From Rhizophagus clarus (lineage: Eukaryota > Glomeromycota > Glomeromycetes > Glomerales > Glomeraceae): 64,000 nucleotides of DNA. Under the pieces are notes generated by a model. That model did no database searches. It was not told where the DNA came from and saw only the letters and a program-made list of their open reading frames with translations. A program made the translations under genes and the position numbers. The stretch spans positions 64,501 through 128,500 of the forward strand of contig BLAL01000019.1 of assembly GCA_015698045.1 (NCBI GenBank), read 5' to 3'. Positions 45,114-58,171 of this stretch are shown here, piece after piece; the stretch's first letter is position 1, and each line of letters begins with the position of its first letter.

Positions 45114-46810
45114 ATATACTAAATTTTTCTAAATATATATATTTATTTATTTATTTATTTTTTTTATATGTATATTAATTTTTTTTTTTTTTATTAAATG
45201 TAATCGAAGGAAAAATGTTGTTTATATAAAAGTAAAAAGAAAGTGCATCGTCTCTCTACTATCTGTCAACGAGAAGGTGGCGTTAATAAATGCAAAGAAT
45301 GATTTTATTTTATAATTTTGGATTTTCATTGATTTTAATTGGTGTTTGTGAATAATTATTGTTATTTCTGATTCGGAAATATATATTTGAGAAAAAAAGT
45401 TTATCTGCGGGAGCAAATTTAATGAGCACCAATTATATTCACTTACTTTGTTTGCATTCATTTCATTCTAAACCAAAATCATATATTTTATAAATAATCA
45501 CCATTGTTAGTAAAAATGATGCACTTTATGATATTACTAAAATTACTAGATTATCTTGCTTATCTCGTGACAGTTCAATACCAATATTATCACCTGATAA
45601 CATAAAAAAAGCCGAAAGTTCGGTAAATAGAGAACGATGTGTAAAAAGAAAAATGTAATCACGAAAACATTAAAATAATTCAATTTTACCTGTCATAACT
45701 TTAATTCGATTCTCAATCTGATAAATCATAATCAAAGAAGTAAAGTTGGAACGGATGATATCTTCTCTAATATGGAGTTGCTTAATACATAAATTGTTAT
45801 TTTATTTTGTTATCGTTTCAAAATAAAAAGGATGGTATAAAATGTACCAAATGGATCAAAGATCATACCAATTATAAATAATTATTATTAAGTGAAATTT
45901 TCTAAAATGATATCTATTATAAATTTAAGTTAAAGGAAAAAAAAAGTTTTATATCATGTAATAAAAAAGATAACAAATTTTAAAAATATTTTTATATATT
46001 AATAATTTAAAAATCTTATTATTGGTTTTTATCATTATTGCCATTTTCAATTATTTTACTAAATTATACTACTTAATATGTATTTTTGTAAAACTATAAA
46101 TTAAGATTTAAAAAAGTTGCTTTAATTAAAATTACTTGATATTTTTGAAAATAATCAGAAAAAAAGTTTAATTAGTACTGATTTTATTTATATATTTAAC
46201 AAATATAAAAATAGTAATTATTGTATTTATTTTAATATTATTAATATTTTATATTGAATTTACTTTATTATTTTAATTAAAAATAAGAAATTTAATATTA
46301 GTTAAAAATAATTAATTAAAATATATAAATAGGAAAAATATATTATTAATTAATAATTTATATTAACTGTTAATATAATCTGTTATTAAATTGCATAATA
46401 AATACAAATAAATTATATAAGTTTAATTAATAAAGTTTATTAAATTCTATTTAGCAAATTTCATTAATTATATTATTTATTATAAATATAATAATTACTT
46501 GATATTAATATTTTGTATTATAATCATTTAATTAGATAAATTTAAAGTAAAAAATAAAGTTTATCCAAATTTTTTTAAAATTATATTATTATTATATATA
46601 TATATATTTTTTATTTAAAGTTAATATTTTTAAAATTATATTAGTTAGTAAAAAATTATATTTTTCTTATTAAGTAAAATAAATTTATATAATTATTTTA
46701 ACATATAGCTAAAAAAAGAAATTTATAATATTCAAAAATATATAACTTTTTATTAAATTATAAATATTTATTAAAATGTTTTTTTAAATACTTTTTATTC
46801 AACATCGAAA
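45070..46810. other. AT-rich intergenic DNA with a TATG microsatellite
   Basis: (TATG)n and (TA)n microsatellites occupy about 45,075-45,120, just upstream of the methyltransferase. The rest is very AT-rich. The frame at 45,222-45,461 has no recognisable domain. I see no gene. Confidence 0.5.
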
Positions 46811-46986
46811 CTCTTTCTGGTCACAGACAAACACACACTCTGGACGCGGTGACAAGACCATTTTTTGGTAACTAAAAAAGCTGACAACTAATTATAAACT
46901 TTATTTTTTTTCGTTTTCACTTTATACCATAGGCCCACCTTACCGCTGAACATTTTTATTAAACAACGGAAGAAAATAACAGAAAA

Positions 46987-49900
46987 ATGGACTTTGAGTC
47001 TGCCTTTTTAGGCAATGAAGAAAATTTTCAAGACGCGTTTGCTAACAACGCCAACATATCTAACTTTATTTCAAAGATTAAAAATTTCATTTTTTACAGT
47101 GATGTTGAAACGGCTATGAAACTTGGCAATAAAAACTTGGCAGGAGTTCTTTGGCTCGGCCGCCTTTTAAAGCGAAGGAATACAAACGCGAAAGCAGCTT
47201 ATCTCAGCGTTAGCTTGACAATATCGGCAAAACAAACCACAGTTACACCAATCATGATAACACCAATCACAACCCCCAGATGACAGCAGCTTGACACCTC
47301 ACTCCCTGGGATCAACCAATAATATTGTCTTAGTAGGAAATAGGGTGAACGATCCCTCCAATTCCTGAGTAAAAGGCAAAGAAACCAATTCTAAAGCCTA
47401 TAATACAAATGATGTCACTCTTCCGCAGCCTCCAGATGACAATAAGACATCAATATCACCATCGATCGAAATGATAGATGCTTATAAGGAAAAACACAGT
47501 GACAAATGGAAGAAAGCAAATAAACAAACCCCACCGCCCACCATGGCTATTAATGCCTCGAGTGACGAAACAAGAGGCCAGACACAGTTACCATCCCTGG
47601 GCAATCAGCCCAAGATGCTAATAAACCCACCTCTATGAAAGGCATCATCAGTATCCCTGCAGCCCTTACCCCCCGCCTGCATACGAGGATACTATTCTGA
47701 TGGATTTGGATCTGATAGATTTAAAAGCTCCACATACAGATGATGTTCAGATTTCCAGCGCTTACAAAATCTGTGTTAACCCTTACATCCAAGACCTTAA
47801 ATCATTATCAGAAGACACATTTATGATGAACTCTTCGTCAAATAGCGCTCATGATTAAATTGCTGATCCTCCCAATAAAGGCAATAAAGGTACTTCTGAC
47901 ACTCACCCAGTCGATATATCCGCAGCTTTGGATAATCTGATGATAATCTCGGATGACACGCCTTTGTCACACTCGAGTAATTACAATAAACCAGACCTCC
48001 TTTTCACATTGAAACATTCCTTCCTCCCAAATTGCCAACAAGTCTCAAAGGAATTGCAAGAAAATCAATATGAGACTACGATCTTACAGAATGGGAAATG
48101 GAACACAATTAAGAAGATTAAAAACCCCAAGGCGGTGTAATGCCAGAATTCACGTAATAAAGAAATAATATTAGTACAATACATAGCAATTACAAGGGAA
48201 ACAATTTAACCGATAGGAAACAATTTAACCGATGGGTAATAATTTAACCAATAGGAAACAATTTAACTGATAGGAAACAATTTAACCAATAGAAATAATT
48301 TAACTGACGGATAATAAACGATGGATAATAGTCCAATTGAAAGACGATAATAATCATAAGTTATATTTATTTTTAGACTAAATTACATCATATTTTTACT
48401 TATTTATTTTTAGATTAAATTACATCATATTTTTATTTTTAGTTTAATTTATTTTAACATTTAAAATTAGGAAAATAGAAAGAAATAGTAGGAATTAATT
48501 TTTGAAAACTTATAAAAAGACTCAATTTTTCCTTTATGTAAAGCAGTACTAGATCGACAGTTAGGGAGCTCGACAGTTAATTCTGTTCTCTCAAAAGGAT
48601 ATGAAATAATAAAGATGAAAATATTAATTATTAAAAGTTATTTTGAATATACTCGTGGTTCGCCTGAGTGTTAATTGATATTTGAATGATTTATTTAATA
48701 ATATAGAGAGCATGATATAGGAGAACTATCGCAGTTTGAAAGCTAAAAGAAAAATGAGTTAAAAGAAATATTAGTAATAATGGAAAAGGTATTACTAGAA
48801 ATATATTTGAGAGTATAAGAAAATGAGATAATAAGTTCGCGATAGTAATAAAATAATGAAATAATAATAAAGTAATGAGGTGAAATAAAATGAACCAAGC
48901 ATATAAAAAAAATAATGACATGTTAACACTAAGGTGGCAGCTTAGTCGTTACAGCGGCCTTCGATGCTTTAAAACCTTCTGCTGCCTGGATTCCTAACAA
49001 TGCTTCCATGCACGCTAACACTGACGAGGACGCACCTATCACTTACGACGCTTATGTTAAACTTTTGGATATAGAAAAATACTTTACCGTTGAAAACAAA
49101 GCAGCATATATAGAAATTTTGACTCGAGACTACAGAGGCTTTATGGGTACAGAAATTAACAAAGAGGATAATGAAATTATCGTTAAAAATTCCTCTTACA
49201 AAGGGATGCTCCATATGGTTAGGTTATTTAACCACAAATACTGACTACACCCATTTCTTAAAATACACCACAAGACTTACTTTCTTATTAACGGTCTGAG
49301 GGTGTCCTCAAAGGAATTTAAAATATTGAACATCCCCAAGCATCTTACTAGAGACACCATAGAACAAGCGATCATAAAATTAATGGGCTCGCGTCAATTT
49401 TTTATTAAGAAATCGGGTTTAAAACCTTTAAAAAATAACCCCGATACTATTACAGTCTTTATTACCGTTAAAGATTTAGACAAGTGCAAAAAACTTAAAA
49501 ATATATGGTCTATTGAAATAGACAGAATTTTGTATAGATTTGCCCTAGCCCATGCTACGGAAAATGATTTTGCATCAAGGAAGAAATATAGCAGAGAATT
49601 CGTTAGTTTTAACAGTCAAACCACACTGGCAGCAGTACAAGAAGCTTACACCGCGCAAAACCCTCAACACACATATCGACAGTCAGATGATAAATTCATA
49701 ATTGAATTCTCCACAGAATATGATTTCTTCAATGCATGCGCAATAACTGTTTATTTTAATAATTATGGAATTACAGGTTCTTCGTGCAATTATAACATTA
49801 ATTGGTCAGCAAGAAATCAAAAATTAGCCAAGATTCCATCTATTCAACCTCCTCCCCCAGTTAAATTAGTTTCGATTACACACCAAGAAGATAATTACCA

Positions 49901-50300
49901 TATTGAAATTAGACAGGAAGAGCACTTCAAAGCCTCACATAATCCTAAAAAACACAAATTAAAGAATACGAAACATCCTATTTCCAAGTTCACTAACCCA
50001 AGACAGCGCACTCTGTCTATCTCATACGCCACGGGAGCTAATGCTATTATATTAGACAAGTGCACTAAAGGCACGACCAGTACTAATACGCCTATGAATG
50101 CTTCTTCCGTTAGTTACAATAATTCATCCTTCTCTAACTCTTCAACACAACATCATGATGGGATCGTTGAGGGGTTGGAGAGTTGTGCTAATAGCATACC
50201 CTCTCCAACCCACTTGACTTTCTGGGAACCCTGTCACGTTGGAAATGGAACTATCAGACTAAGGTTGGGATCCGAACATACTGGTTCTACATCACAGTAA
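46987..50300 (+). pseudogene. LINE ORF1, split by a solo LTR
   Basis: ATG 46,987 opens 98 codons (MDFESAFLGNEENFQDAF). Broken pieces then continue through PSIEMIDAYKEKHSDKWKK to NTIKKIKNPKA at 48,135. After the solo LTR the frame resumes AFDALKPSAAWIPNNASMHA. A longer piece (49,302-50,300, entered in frame, no ATG) holds an RRM-like FKILNIPKHLTRDTIEQAI and DTITVFITVKDLDKCKKLKN, then a Ser/Thr-rich tail. ORF1 proteins bind the LINE RNA; the RRM-like call is inference. Confidence 0.65.
48136..48953 (+). mobile_element. Solo LTR of the same Gypsy family, inserted in LINE ORF1
   Basis: The sequence starts TGTAATGCCAGAATTCACG and ends CTTAGTCGTTACA, the reverse complement of the LTRs at 17,730 and 28,211, with the same internal array (about six units, AACAATTTAACCGATAGGAA-like). 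It is flanked by GCGG on both sides (48,132-48,135 and 48,954-48,957), a 4-bp duplication like that of the full-length copy. No internal sequence remains, as expected after LTR-LTR recombination. Confidence 0.93.
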
Positions 50301-50399
50301 TACGACCTCAATTATCTCACCTTCACTTAATCGAGAATTAGAAATTTTTTTACAATAAGCTATAGTACTTTTCATTAATAATAATTTAGATAGTCTTGA

Positions 50400-51250
50400 T
50401 CACAACATTAATTTTATTAATTTAAAGCTTGGTTTCCACAATATCAATGGTTTATCAACTGATTTCCTCCGTTTCTCTACTTTATTATCTTGGTGTCAAG
50501 AAAATACTTTTGGCTTTATGAGAATCACAGAAACCAATGTTAATATTACTAATTTATAACATTATATTAATACCTTGGACGATTGTTCGTATGAAATACA
50601 GGGATTTTTGAAACACACCATAAAACATAAGAGATCAGGAGTAGCGTTACTGATTCATTCAAAATGTCGCAGATTTCACTTTGGCACGATTATTTTTTCA
50701 CCCTTTCTTATGGTCAGTAAATTTGGGACTAAACATCGTCAATTATGGATTTAGGTGTATTACCTTTCTCCACAAGACCAACAGACATTACGTCTATTTG
50801 AACAAACCATGAATAATACCAAATCAAATCTGAACATTATTCACATATGGATGGGTGATACGAACTGCCATTTCGACCATGGCTTAGATGTCAATCTGCC
50901 CTCATCAAATAAAAAAGAAGATATACCGTTATGCTTTAAACATCTTAATTTAGTAGATTCTTTTAGATTTTTGAATCCTGATTTAAAGGAATTCTCCTAG
51001 CACCATCGCTCGAACGATATTGCTCTCAGAATTGATACGCGTATCAACCATATTTGGATACAACATCATATAACTTTATCTCTCAGATCTGCTTGTCATT
51101 ATGACAGACACATTTTGACCAAAAGTGATCATAATATCGTTGCAATTAATTTATATTTACCAGATATTTTCCCCATTGCATACAAGCACACACAACCAAT
51201 TACTCCTCACGATTTGAACTTTAGAGATTTATCGATTAAAACGGAAGACG
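50400..51250 (+). pseudogene. LINE AP endonuclease domain
   Basis: APE motifs are visible in order across broken frames: KLGFHNINGLST, RITETNVNI (the E-T motif), WMGDTNCHFDHGLD (GDxN), RINHIWIQH and TKSDHNIVAINL (SDH). Stops at about 50,558, 50,752 and 50,998 interrupt it. The enzyme would nick target DNA to prime reverse transcription. Confidence 0.8.
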
Positions 51251-52089
51251 TCACAGCAGATCAATGGGCCTAATTTGAAGCTTATATTTCAGAGTTAGCG
51301 CACCGTTTCAGCCCACTCATCAACTTGCTCAACAGCACCTTGGACCCGTTGGATCCAATCAATCACTCGGAAAGAACCAGGGAAATTATTGACAAATGTT
51401 GGGCGGACGTTAAAGAAATTTTCATGTCAGCGGCTGCGCATACCTTACCTTTAAGAAAGTGCAAGACACTGCATCCAAAATTGAATCCGAAGGACAAACT
51501 GTCTGACCTGAAAAAATTAGATAAACATACTTCATTTTTACTTATTTTTGTTCACAAAGTTCACCAATATCAAACTAATAACCCAAATGACCTGGCGATC
51601 TTTTCATCTCTTAAAGACTGATGGGACTCTCAAATCTTATCATTTAATAATGATTATGTTGAGAATCAAGAACTTCATTTTGATATTTCATTTCTTTCAG
51701 ATTCCCCAGAATGGCTTAATCACCTTAAGCTGATCGCTCAAAAACAAAGAAAAGTTGAACAGAAAGCCTACAATTCATATCAAACCGACAAGATTACTGC
51801 AGCAGTTGAGGCTCGATTTGCGATCATTAAATCTGATCAGACCAGATGGATCTCCTCATCCCTTGATAGACATAGATCTAATGTCACCATTGACAGACTC
51901 ATGGTCACAACAGAGAATAGGCTCCAGGAACTTTTGTTACACCTGGACGAGGTTAAACAAGCTGCCACGAACGTATATGCTTCTTAATTTAGAAAACATA
52001 ATCATCAGCTTGACACACTTGCTACTCACCCTATATGGAAAAAAGCTTACGAACCCATATTAGATACTGATAATTCCATATATGAGTCA

Positions 52090-53502
52090 ATGGATAACAA
52101 TTTCACTTTACCATTCTTGCAAAAAATTTTAAAAGATATTAATAAAGCTTCAGCTTTTGGCACATCTGGTATTACGTATCAGTTAATGTATCATTTCCCA
52201 CCAGCTTTTGTTGAAGTCATCTTAGCACTTTATCGCACAATTTTCTTAGCTGGCTTAGTTCCCGCAGATTGGCAAAAGTCGATGATTTTCCCTATCCCTA
52301 AACCAGACAAATTTGAATATAATATGTTCAACGTTAGACCAATAGCTCTCTTGGAAGTGGTCAGGAAAATTTTCACAAAATTTATCAGTATGCAATTTAC
52401 AAATATTTTACAGGATCACAACATTCTCTGCAATGCTAATTACTGTGAACTGAAAGGCGATTCTACTGCTTCTCCCATCAGACTAATTAACAATATCATA
52501 GAAGACGTTAAAGAAAATTCCAAGGAACTATGGATCGTTCTTCAAGATATATCTAAGGCATTTGATTCTATTAGCTTGGATTTTTTGGAACTGGCTTTAA
52601 ACCACATTGGTTTACCCCCTCATGCGGTGAGATGCATCATTAATCTTTTCAAGGGCAGAAATATTCAAGTCACAACAGCTTTCGGCCTGTCACCCATTTT
52701 CTAAGTTGAGGATGGTATCGATCAAGGAGATAGCTTATCTCCCTTACTTTGGAGGATATATTACAATCCGCTACTCACTACCATTACCGCCTTACCAGAT
52801 AAAGACTATTACATGAAATGCGTCTGGTCGCATAACCTGAGAGACCCCAGTACATGGGAAACAATATCACACTAGGTTGCAGCTTCGGCCTACATGGATG
52901 ATACCGTCTGGATCAATTGTACAAGAAACAGAATCCAACATATCCTAGATTTGGCGCGAAGTTTCTATGAATTGGTTGACATTAATATCAATCATAAGAA
53001 GTGCGAACTGATAGTCATTAACCCATCATTACCCTGACCTCTCCTCACTGTTTCTCTAGGGACTCATGAAGGAGACACTATTCATCCTACTCAAACTAAA
53101 ACCCGTTACCTGGGCATTTGGCTCTCTTCTAAAAATATCTGATCACTTACAAAGCAATACATTATATGTACCCAGGATGAATTCCTACATACCATTCGGC
53201 ATAAACAACTTTCAATTACTCATGTAATTTACTTAATCAACAAGGTGCTATATCCTAAATCGATTTATTTAAGTCAACTTACTACATTCACCAAACCAGA
53301 ATGGGACGCTATAGAAAGACCTATCCTAGCTCTAGTTAAGCACACCATAGGCGTTCAACGTTCCTTCCCCACTTTAGCATTATATCACGAAGGTATTATA
53401 GGGCTTCATCGTTTATGGATAGTTGTTTCCACTACAGGCATTATGAATCTATGCATGATGCTGAATGCCCATAATGACGCTACTTTTACTACCTTGCTGT
53501 AA
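52090..53502 (+). pseudogene. LINE reverse transcriptase domain
   Basis: Motifs: KASAFGTSGITYQLMYHF, ADWQKSMIFPIPKPDK, FNVRPIALLEVVRKIFTKF, LQDISKAFDSISLDFLELAL (motif A), then past TAA at 52,702, VEDGIDQGDSLSPLLW and AYMDDTVWI (YMDD, motif C). A stop at 53,036 follows NPSLP. The thumb region (LYPKSIYLSQLTTFTKPEWD) continues to the MITE at 53,501. Confidence 0.9.
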
Positions 53503-54042
53503 GGATGGTGCCGCAATTGATTTATCAAATCCGCAATATTGCGGATTTTGGAGTTGAATTGCGGTTAGTGAACCGCAATTCTGCAATTCACCTGATCGGT
53601 TTTGGCAGTTTACCGAACCGATTTAATAAAAAAAACGTTTACGTAACGTTTTTTTAATTAATTTAACGAAAAAACGTTGCGAAACGTTTTTTCAAAGTAT
53701 TTTAATTAATAAAAAGCGTTTCGCAACGTTTTTTTAATTAATTTAAAGAAAAAACGTTGCGAAACGTTTTTTCAAAGTATTTTAATTAATAAAAAGCGTT
53801 TCGCAACGTTTTTTTAATTAATTTAAAGAAAAAACGTTGCGAAACGTTTTTTCAAAGTATATTTAATTAAAAAAAAACGTTTCGCAACGTTTTTTCAAAG
53901 TATATTTTAATTAAAAAAAACGTTTCGCAACGTTTTTTTGGATTGCTTTAGCGAAATTGCAATTCCGCAAATGTATCGCAATTCCGCAAATGTGCCGTAA
54001 ATCACAATTATTCCGCAATTGCTTATTTGCGGCACCATCCTT
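53501..54042. mobile_element. 542-bp MITE with perfect 16-bp TIRs and 10-bp target duplication
   Basis: Ends are AAGGATGGTGCCGCAA on both sides (inverted). The target duplication is ACCTTGCTGT at 53,491-53,500 and 54,043-54,052. The interior is about six alternating CGTTGCGAAACG / CGTTTCGCAACG palindromic words in T- and A-runs. There is no coding capacity. The TIR resembles that of the element at 348-1,865 (AAAGATGTGTCCGCAAT), also with a 10-bp duplication. Confidence 0.95.
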
Positions 54043-54072
54043 ACCTTGCTGTGATTACGACAAGCGCAACTT

Positions 54073-55160
54073 TTGATGAAGCTACCTTCTTGTTGCTTTA
54101 ATGTTCATCCGCATCTCAGACCATTATACATAGCCACTAGCCGTTCTAATTTAGCTTTATTTTATTTGCTTTTGGCCTCAGATTTTTATATCAACCTCAA
54201 GCTGGACCAGATGGATATGCTTAGTTTCAGTATCAATAACATTGATTTCCTACTTCTGGATATATGGTTGAAATCTCACAAAGCAGCCTCCATTATACGG
54301 ATTAACAATAAAAATAGCCACTTCCCTTTGGTGGATTTGTCTCAATTAACCACTAGTGACAGTTCAATATTGATGACATGGAAACAATACCGAACCTTAG
54401 CTGGTCTTTCAAGAAAGGAACCTAAAGCCAAATGGTTCACTCAATTAGAATATTCAGTATTAGCCTCTCCCGACTCTAGATATCTTATACCTGAATACTG
54501 ATCGACTCAATCAATTTTTCATATTACAAATTTCCTCTCGCCACCTTCACAGGATGGCTGTCAAAAGGAATGGATTGCTATACAAGCAGATGATATTTGG
54601 CTCATTGGACGAATAATTAACAAATCCTTCAAGAGTCGCAAAGGTGTTTATGTTATAGATTTATATAGAAAAGCTCTATTTGACCATACATCACATTGCA
54701 CTTTAATTAAGGATAAGGACACATATACTGTTATAAGACCACAGAACTTGCTCACCATGTTCCAATTGAATGTTACATTTTTGATTGTTCAAGGGACCCC
54801 TTATTGGATTATTCACTCTCCTTTTTGGTTAGTCAGATATGATAATGACACTTTTGATGAATGGTTATTGATTAATGGTGATAACAACCAACCAATTCGC
54901 TCTAGAACCCCTAACCATACTACTATGGATTGTCTTATTTCTATCCCACATGATCAGAAGGATGATGATGTATGGATTAATCGATGGATAGGCCCCTCAA
55001 ATAATAAAGATAACCTCATCGAGATTAAAGACAAATTATATTGTTTTGAAGAATTATCTTTTTATACAGATGGATCCGTCCAGAATGGTGTTCCCTTCCA
55101 TCTGAGACAACCTTTGGATGACTGCCCAGACCATCACTCTATGGTTATCAATTAAGGCGC
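54073..55160 (+). pseudogene. LINE region between RT and RNase H
   Basis: Two open pieces (54,073-54,501 and 54,748-55,155) continue the LINE polyprotein after the MITE without a named domain. They end with the first RNase H strand, LSFYTDGSVQNG. Confidence 0.6.
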
Positions 55161-55565
55161 AGCGTTTGTGGAAATATTTTCCAACCAACAATTTTTTACA
55201 CGAATAGTGAATTGGCCATCATCTACAAGGGCGGAACTCTTCGTGATCTTTTTGGCACTACTTGTCTGCCTGCGGGGTTATGGGGTTAAGATTTACACAG
55301 ATAGTAATTGTTCGATTTCGACAATTACTAGATTTTTACGTTCTCGTAATCACTTTCGTTTTCGTAATTTTAATAATTCTCTTATTTTAATTTATATTGA
55401 TCTTTTAATTAAGGATAGGAATTTAGATTTAGAATTAATTAAGGTTAAGGCTCATACGGGTGACCCATGGAATGAACTTGCAGATGAATTGGCAAAAAAG
55501 GGGGACAGAACTCACTACCCATCATCAACTGACATTCAATTTTGGGTCTCAAGACCACCAATTTA
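55040..55565 (+). pseudogene. LINE RNase H domain
   Basis: Catalytic blocks: D in SFYTDGSVQNG, E in SSTRAELFVIFLALL, D in KIYTDSNCSIS, and H/D in KVKAHTGDPWNELADELAKK. A TAA at 55,153 splits the first strand from the rest. It would degrade RNA in RNA-DNA hybrids. Confidence 0.85.
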
Positions 55566-56806
55566 GCCCGCACTTTGAAGATACTCTGATCGAGCAAAAA
55601 CTGAGAAATTTTCTCAACACTATGGGCCAGGTACAAGCATGCAATGAATGGAGAGATTTACATGTCAATGAAGACGCTTTTGTCCAAAGATCACGACAAT
55701 ACCAATGGGAAGTTACTTGGACTGCAATACAACAAGTGAAGCACTTTAGGTGTATATCTCTCAAACAGAATTCATTATGGAGCTTTATTAACAAGATCCT
55801 TCACAAACAATTACCAGTAGGCCATTGGCTTTAAAGACGCAAACCTTCCCTCTATAGACATTTCACTTGTCAATTCTGTAAGACCGAAGTTGATGAAACC
55901 ATCACACACCTGGTTACCTGCTCTCACATGACACATTTATGACAATTGATTTATGATACGCTTCGGGATTTTCTCATCATCATATTTTTCCAATTTTCTG
56001 ATTCACTTTCCTCAGACAATTTAGTTCACAGCGCGATTAACAGATGGATTGGTACATCAATACAGTCTTCAGAATTTATAGAGTTACTTTTATGCACGGC
56101 CATTGGGAAAATGGACTCCTCCCAATTTACATACATCTGACGACACTTCAAATGGTCTCACTGGCATACAGTTTTATTTTGCGCAAAATTATTAGTTAGA
56201 TTGATCTGGCTGTTCAAATCGACCATTTGGCTTTCACGATGTGAACGCACGATTGAATAGGAATTACGTAATGGCATTTCAAAAAAAGACAAAATGTCCT
56301 CTTCTCCAATATGCAGAACACGACGGTGGTCTCCCCATCATGAATTAGATGACGACTCGCTTGCAGAAGCTTCAATTTTAAATGATCCATATTTGGCACC
56401 ACCATTAAAACTGCCCATCACCACTAGTAAAGAGCGGTTTTTGAAGATGCTTGATCGTACTTTTAATCAGATGCGGGCTTTGATTCATTCAGGTAGTAGT
56501 TTCTCTTGGTTATTTAAGAAACTACCAGGTTTTTATAAAGTTAATTTATTAGGGGATGGTAATGATTTGTTGTTGATTAGTTCATAGGGTTATTTTGTAG
56601 TTCAATTTTTTAGTTTAGATTATTTTATTTTATTGAGATATTGGTTTTGTTTTATTTTATTTTATATTATTTATTGTTTATAGTTTATAGTTGGATTTTT
56701 CATTATGTTCATGGGTCACACTTAGCTGAGCTGGGGGGGTTATTTATATATTGTACATAATATTTGCTTTTGAATATTTAACAATAAAAATAACACGAAC
56801 TTTGAA

Positions 56807-56809
<3 letters not shown>
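55566..56809 (+). pseudogene. LINE C-terminus and 3' UTR
   Basis: After RNase H, frames encode FCKTEVDETITHLVTC with a C-x2-C-x9-H-x3-C pattern (about 55,867-55,921), the usual terminal zinc knuckle of such LINEs. A last open piece at 56,294-56,587 ends the coding part. The 3' UTR runs to a poly(A) tract at about 56,809. Confidence 0.65.
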
Positions 56810-56838
<29 letters not shown>

Positions 56839-56839
56839 T

Positions 56840-58160
56840 TTATAATATAATATTTATACAAATTAAATTTTTAAAATTTTGCTATTTTATATAAAGTATT
56901 TGATAAAAAAAAACTATTAGATTATTAAATAATTACTGGAAATATATATATATTTTTTATTTTTTATTTTTATTTTTATTTTTATTGACAAGACGAAGAA
57001 AAATACAAAGAGATTTACAATAAATACTCAAACGAGTTAGTCTGCAATAAAGTTTTGGTTGTATATCCATAACCAACTACGGATATGACAAAGCTAAACT
57101 ATGATACTGGCTCCCGACAGATGACCCAACTAACATTTATCATGTCCCCTACAAACTCCACTGTATAGATATAACGCATATAAAATCCCCTTACAGTCCT
57201 GTGCATTAAAGCACCTCACCTCTTCCGAAGAAGCTTCATCAAGTAAACTATGCTGGATCTTAAATCCCAATTTTCTATTAAGAAAGAAAATTGTAATAAC
57301 CTATCACCACCAATACCATCATCATCAAAAAAAAAAAAAATTTAATAATTCAACTATAATTATGGTTGTTAAAAATTATAATGACTAGGTTAGGAAAAAA
57401 AGATATGCAGCTGAGACTCAAAGAGTACTCAGAAACCTTTTTCAAAAAAAGGGGCCACAATGCAAAAGCCCGGTAAAATAAAATAAAAAAATAAAAACAA
57501 AAACAAATTACAAAAAAAAGAAAAAACATAAAATTTCTAGGGATTGTAAAAAAAAGGAATTTAATTGTAAATAAACCTAGAAATGTTTCAAAGGAGTGTA
57601 ATGTATAATTAGCCATCCTCTGTTACCAGAAGATGTAAGAAGTCTGGAACTAGTCTTGACTTTTAAAAACAGCTAGTACCATAGGGACCTTTCTCCATCA
57701 ATATAAAGTCATCATGGTATCAAGTGAATCATCCGTCTACACTACTCAAAGTAGAGACACGTTCAGAAGTTCTGTAGTAATATTCTGATAGAGAATGAAA
57801 CTGCGCAACTTGTGTACTCTACTAAGTACAGAGCAAATCATAGACTCAAAAAGACTAGAGCAAGTCATGTCCAAGTAGTATCTGACAAATCAGAAAATTC
57901 CAAATGTTAAGCTGCAGATTATTCTATAATTGAACCAAATAAAAAAACCCCTTATGTTTGGTCATGTGACAGGCCAATCATTAGATGGGGGTAAATCAAA
58001 AAGTATTTTTTCTCAAAAACGCCCTAAAAAAAAGAGCAAGAAAAATAAAAGTGTAGGTTCATTGAGTCAAAAACTTGTCTAATAGATGAATCGTAGGTTG
58101 GGTAAATCCCATATATTTTTTATTTTTATTATCTTTATAAAAATAAACTTATATATTATT
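56840..58160. other. Intergenic, nothing recognised
   Basis: AT-rich DNA with one less AT-rich block at about 56,990-57,290 and another at 57,600-57,960. No ORF with recognisable content, no RNA gene and no clear repeat was found. The minus frame at 57,350-57,616 is low-complexity Phe-rich. Confidence 0.4.
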
Positions 58161-58171
58161 AATATATAAAA

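Larger units (their letters stand above)
46810..56830 (+). mobile_element. LINE (non-LTR retrotransposon), decayed, with two nested insertions
   Basis: In order: ORF1-like sequence (46,987-50,300), AP-type endonuclease (50,400-51,250), reverse transcriptase (52,090-53,500), RNase H (55,040-55,565), a C-terminal CCHC-like knuckle (about 55,885) and a 3' UTR ending in a poly(A) tract at about 56,809-56,838. The endonuclease-RT-RNase H order suits Tad/I-like fungal LINEs (inference). Many stops and shifts show it is dead. It is interrupted by a solo LTR at 48,136-48,953 and a MITE at 53,501-54,042. A target duplication was not found. Confidence 0.9.
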
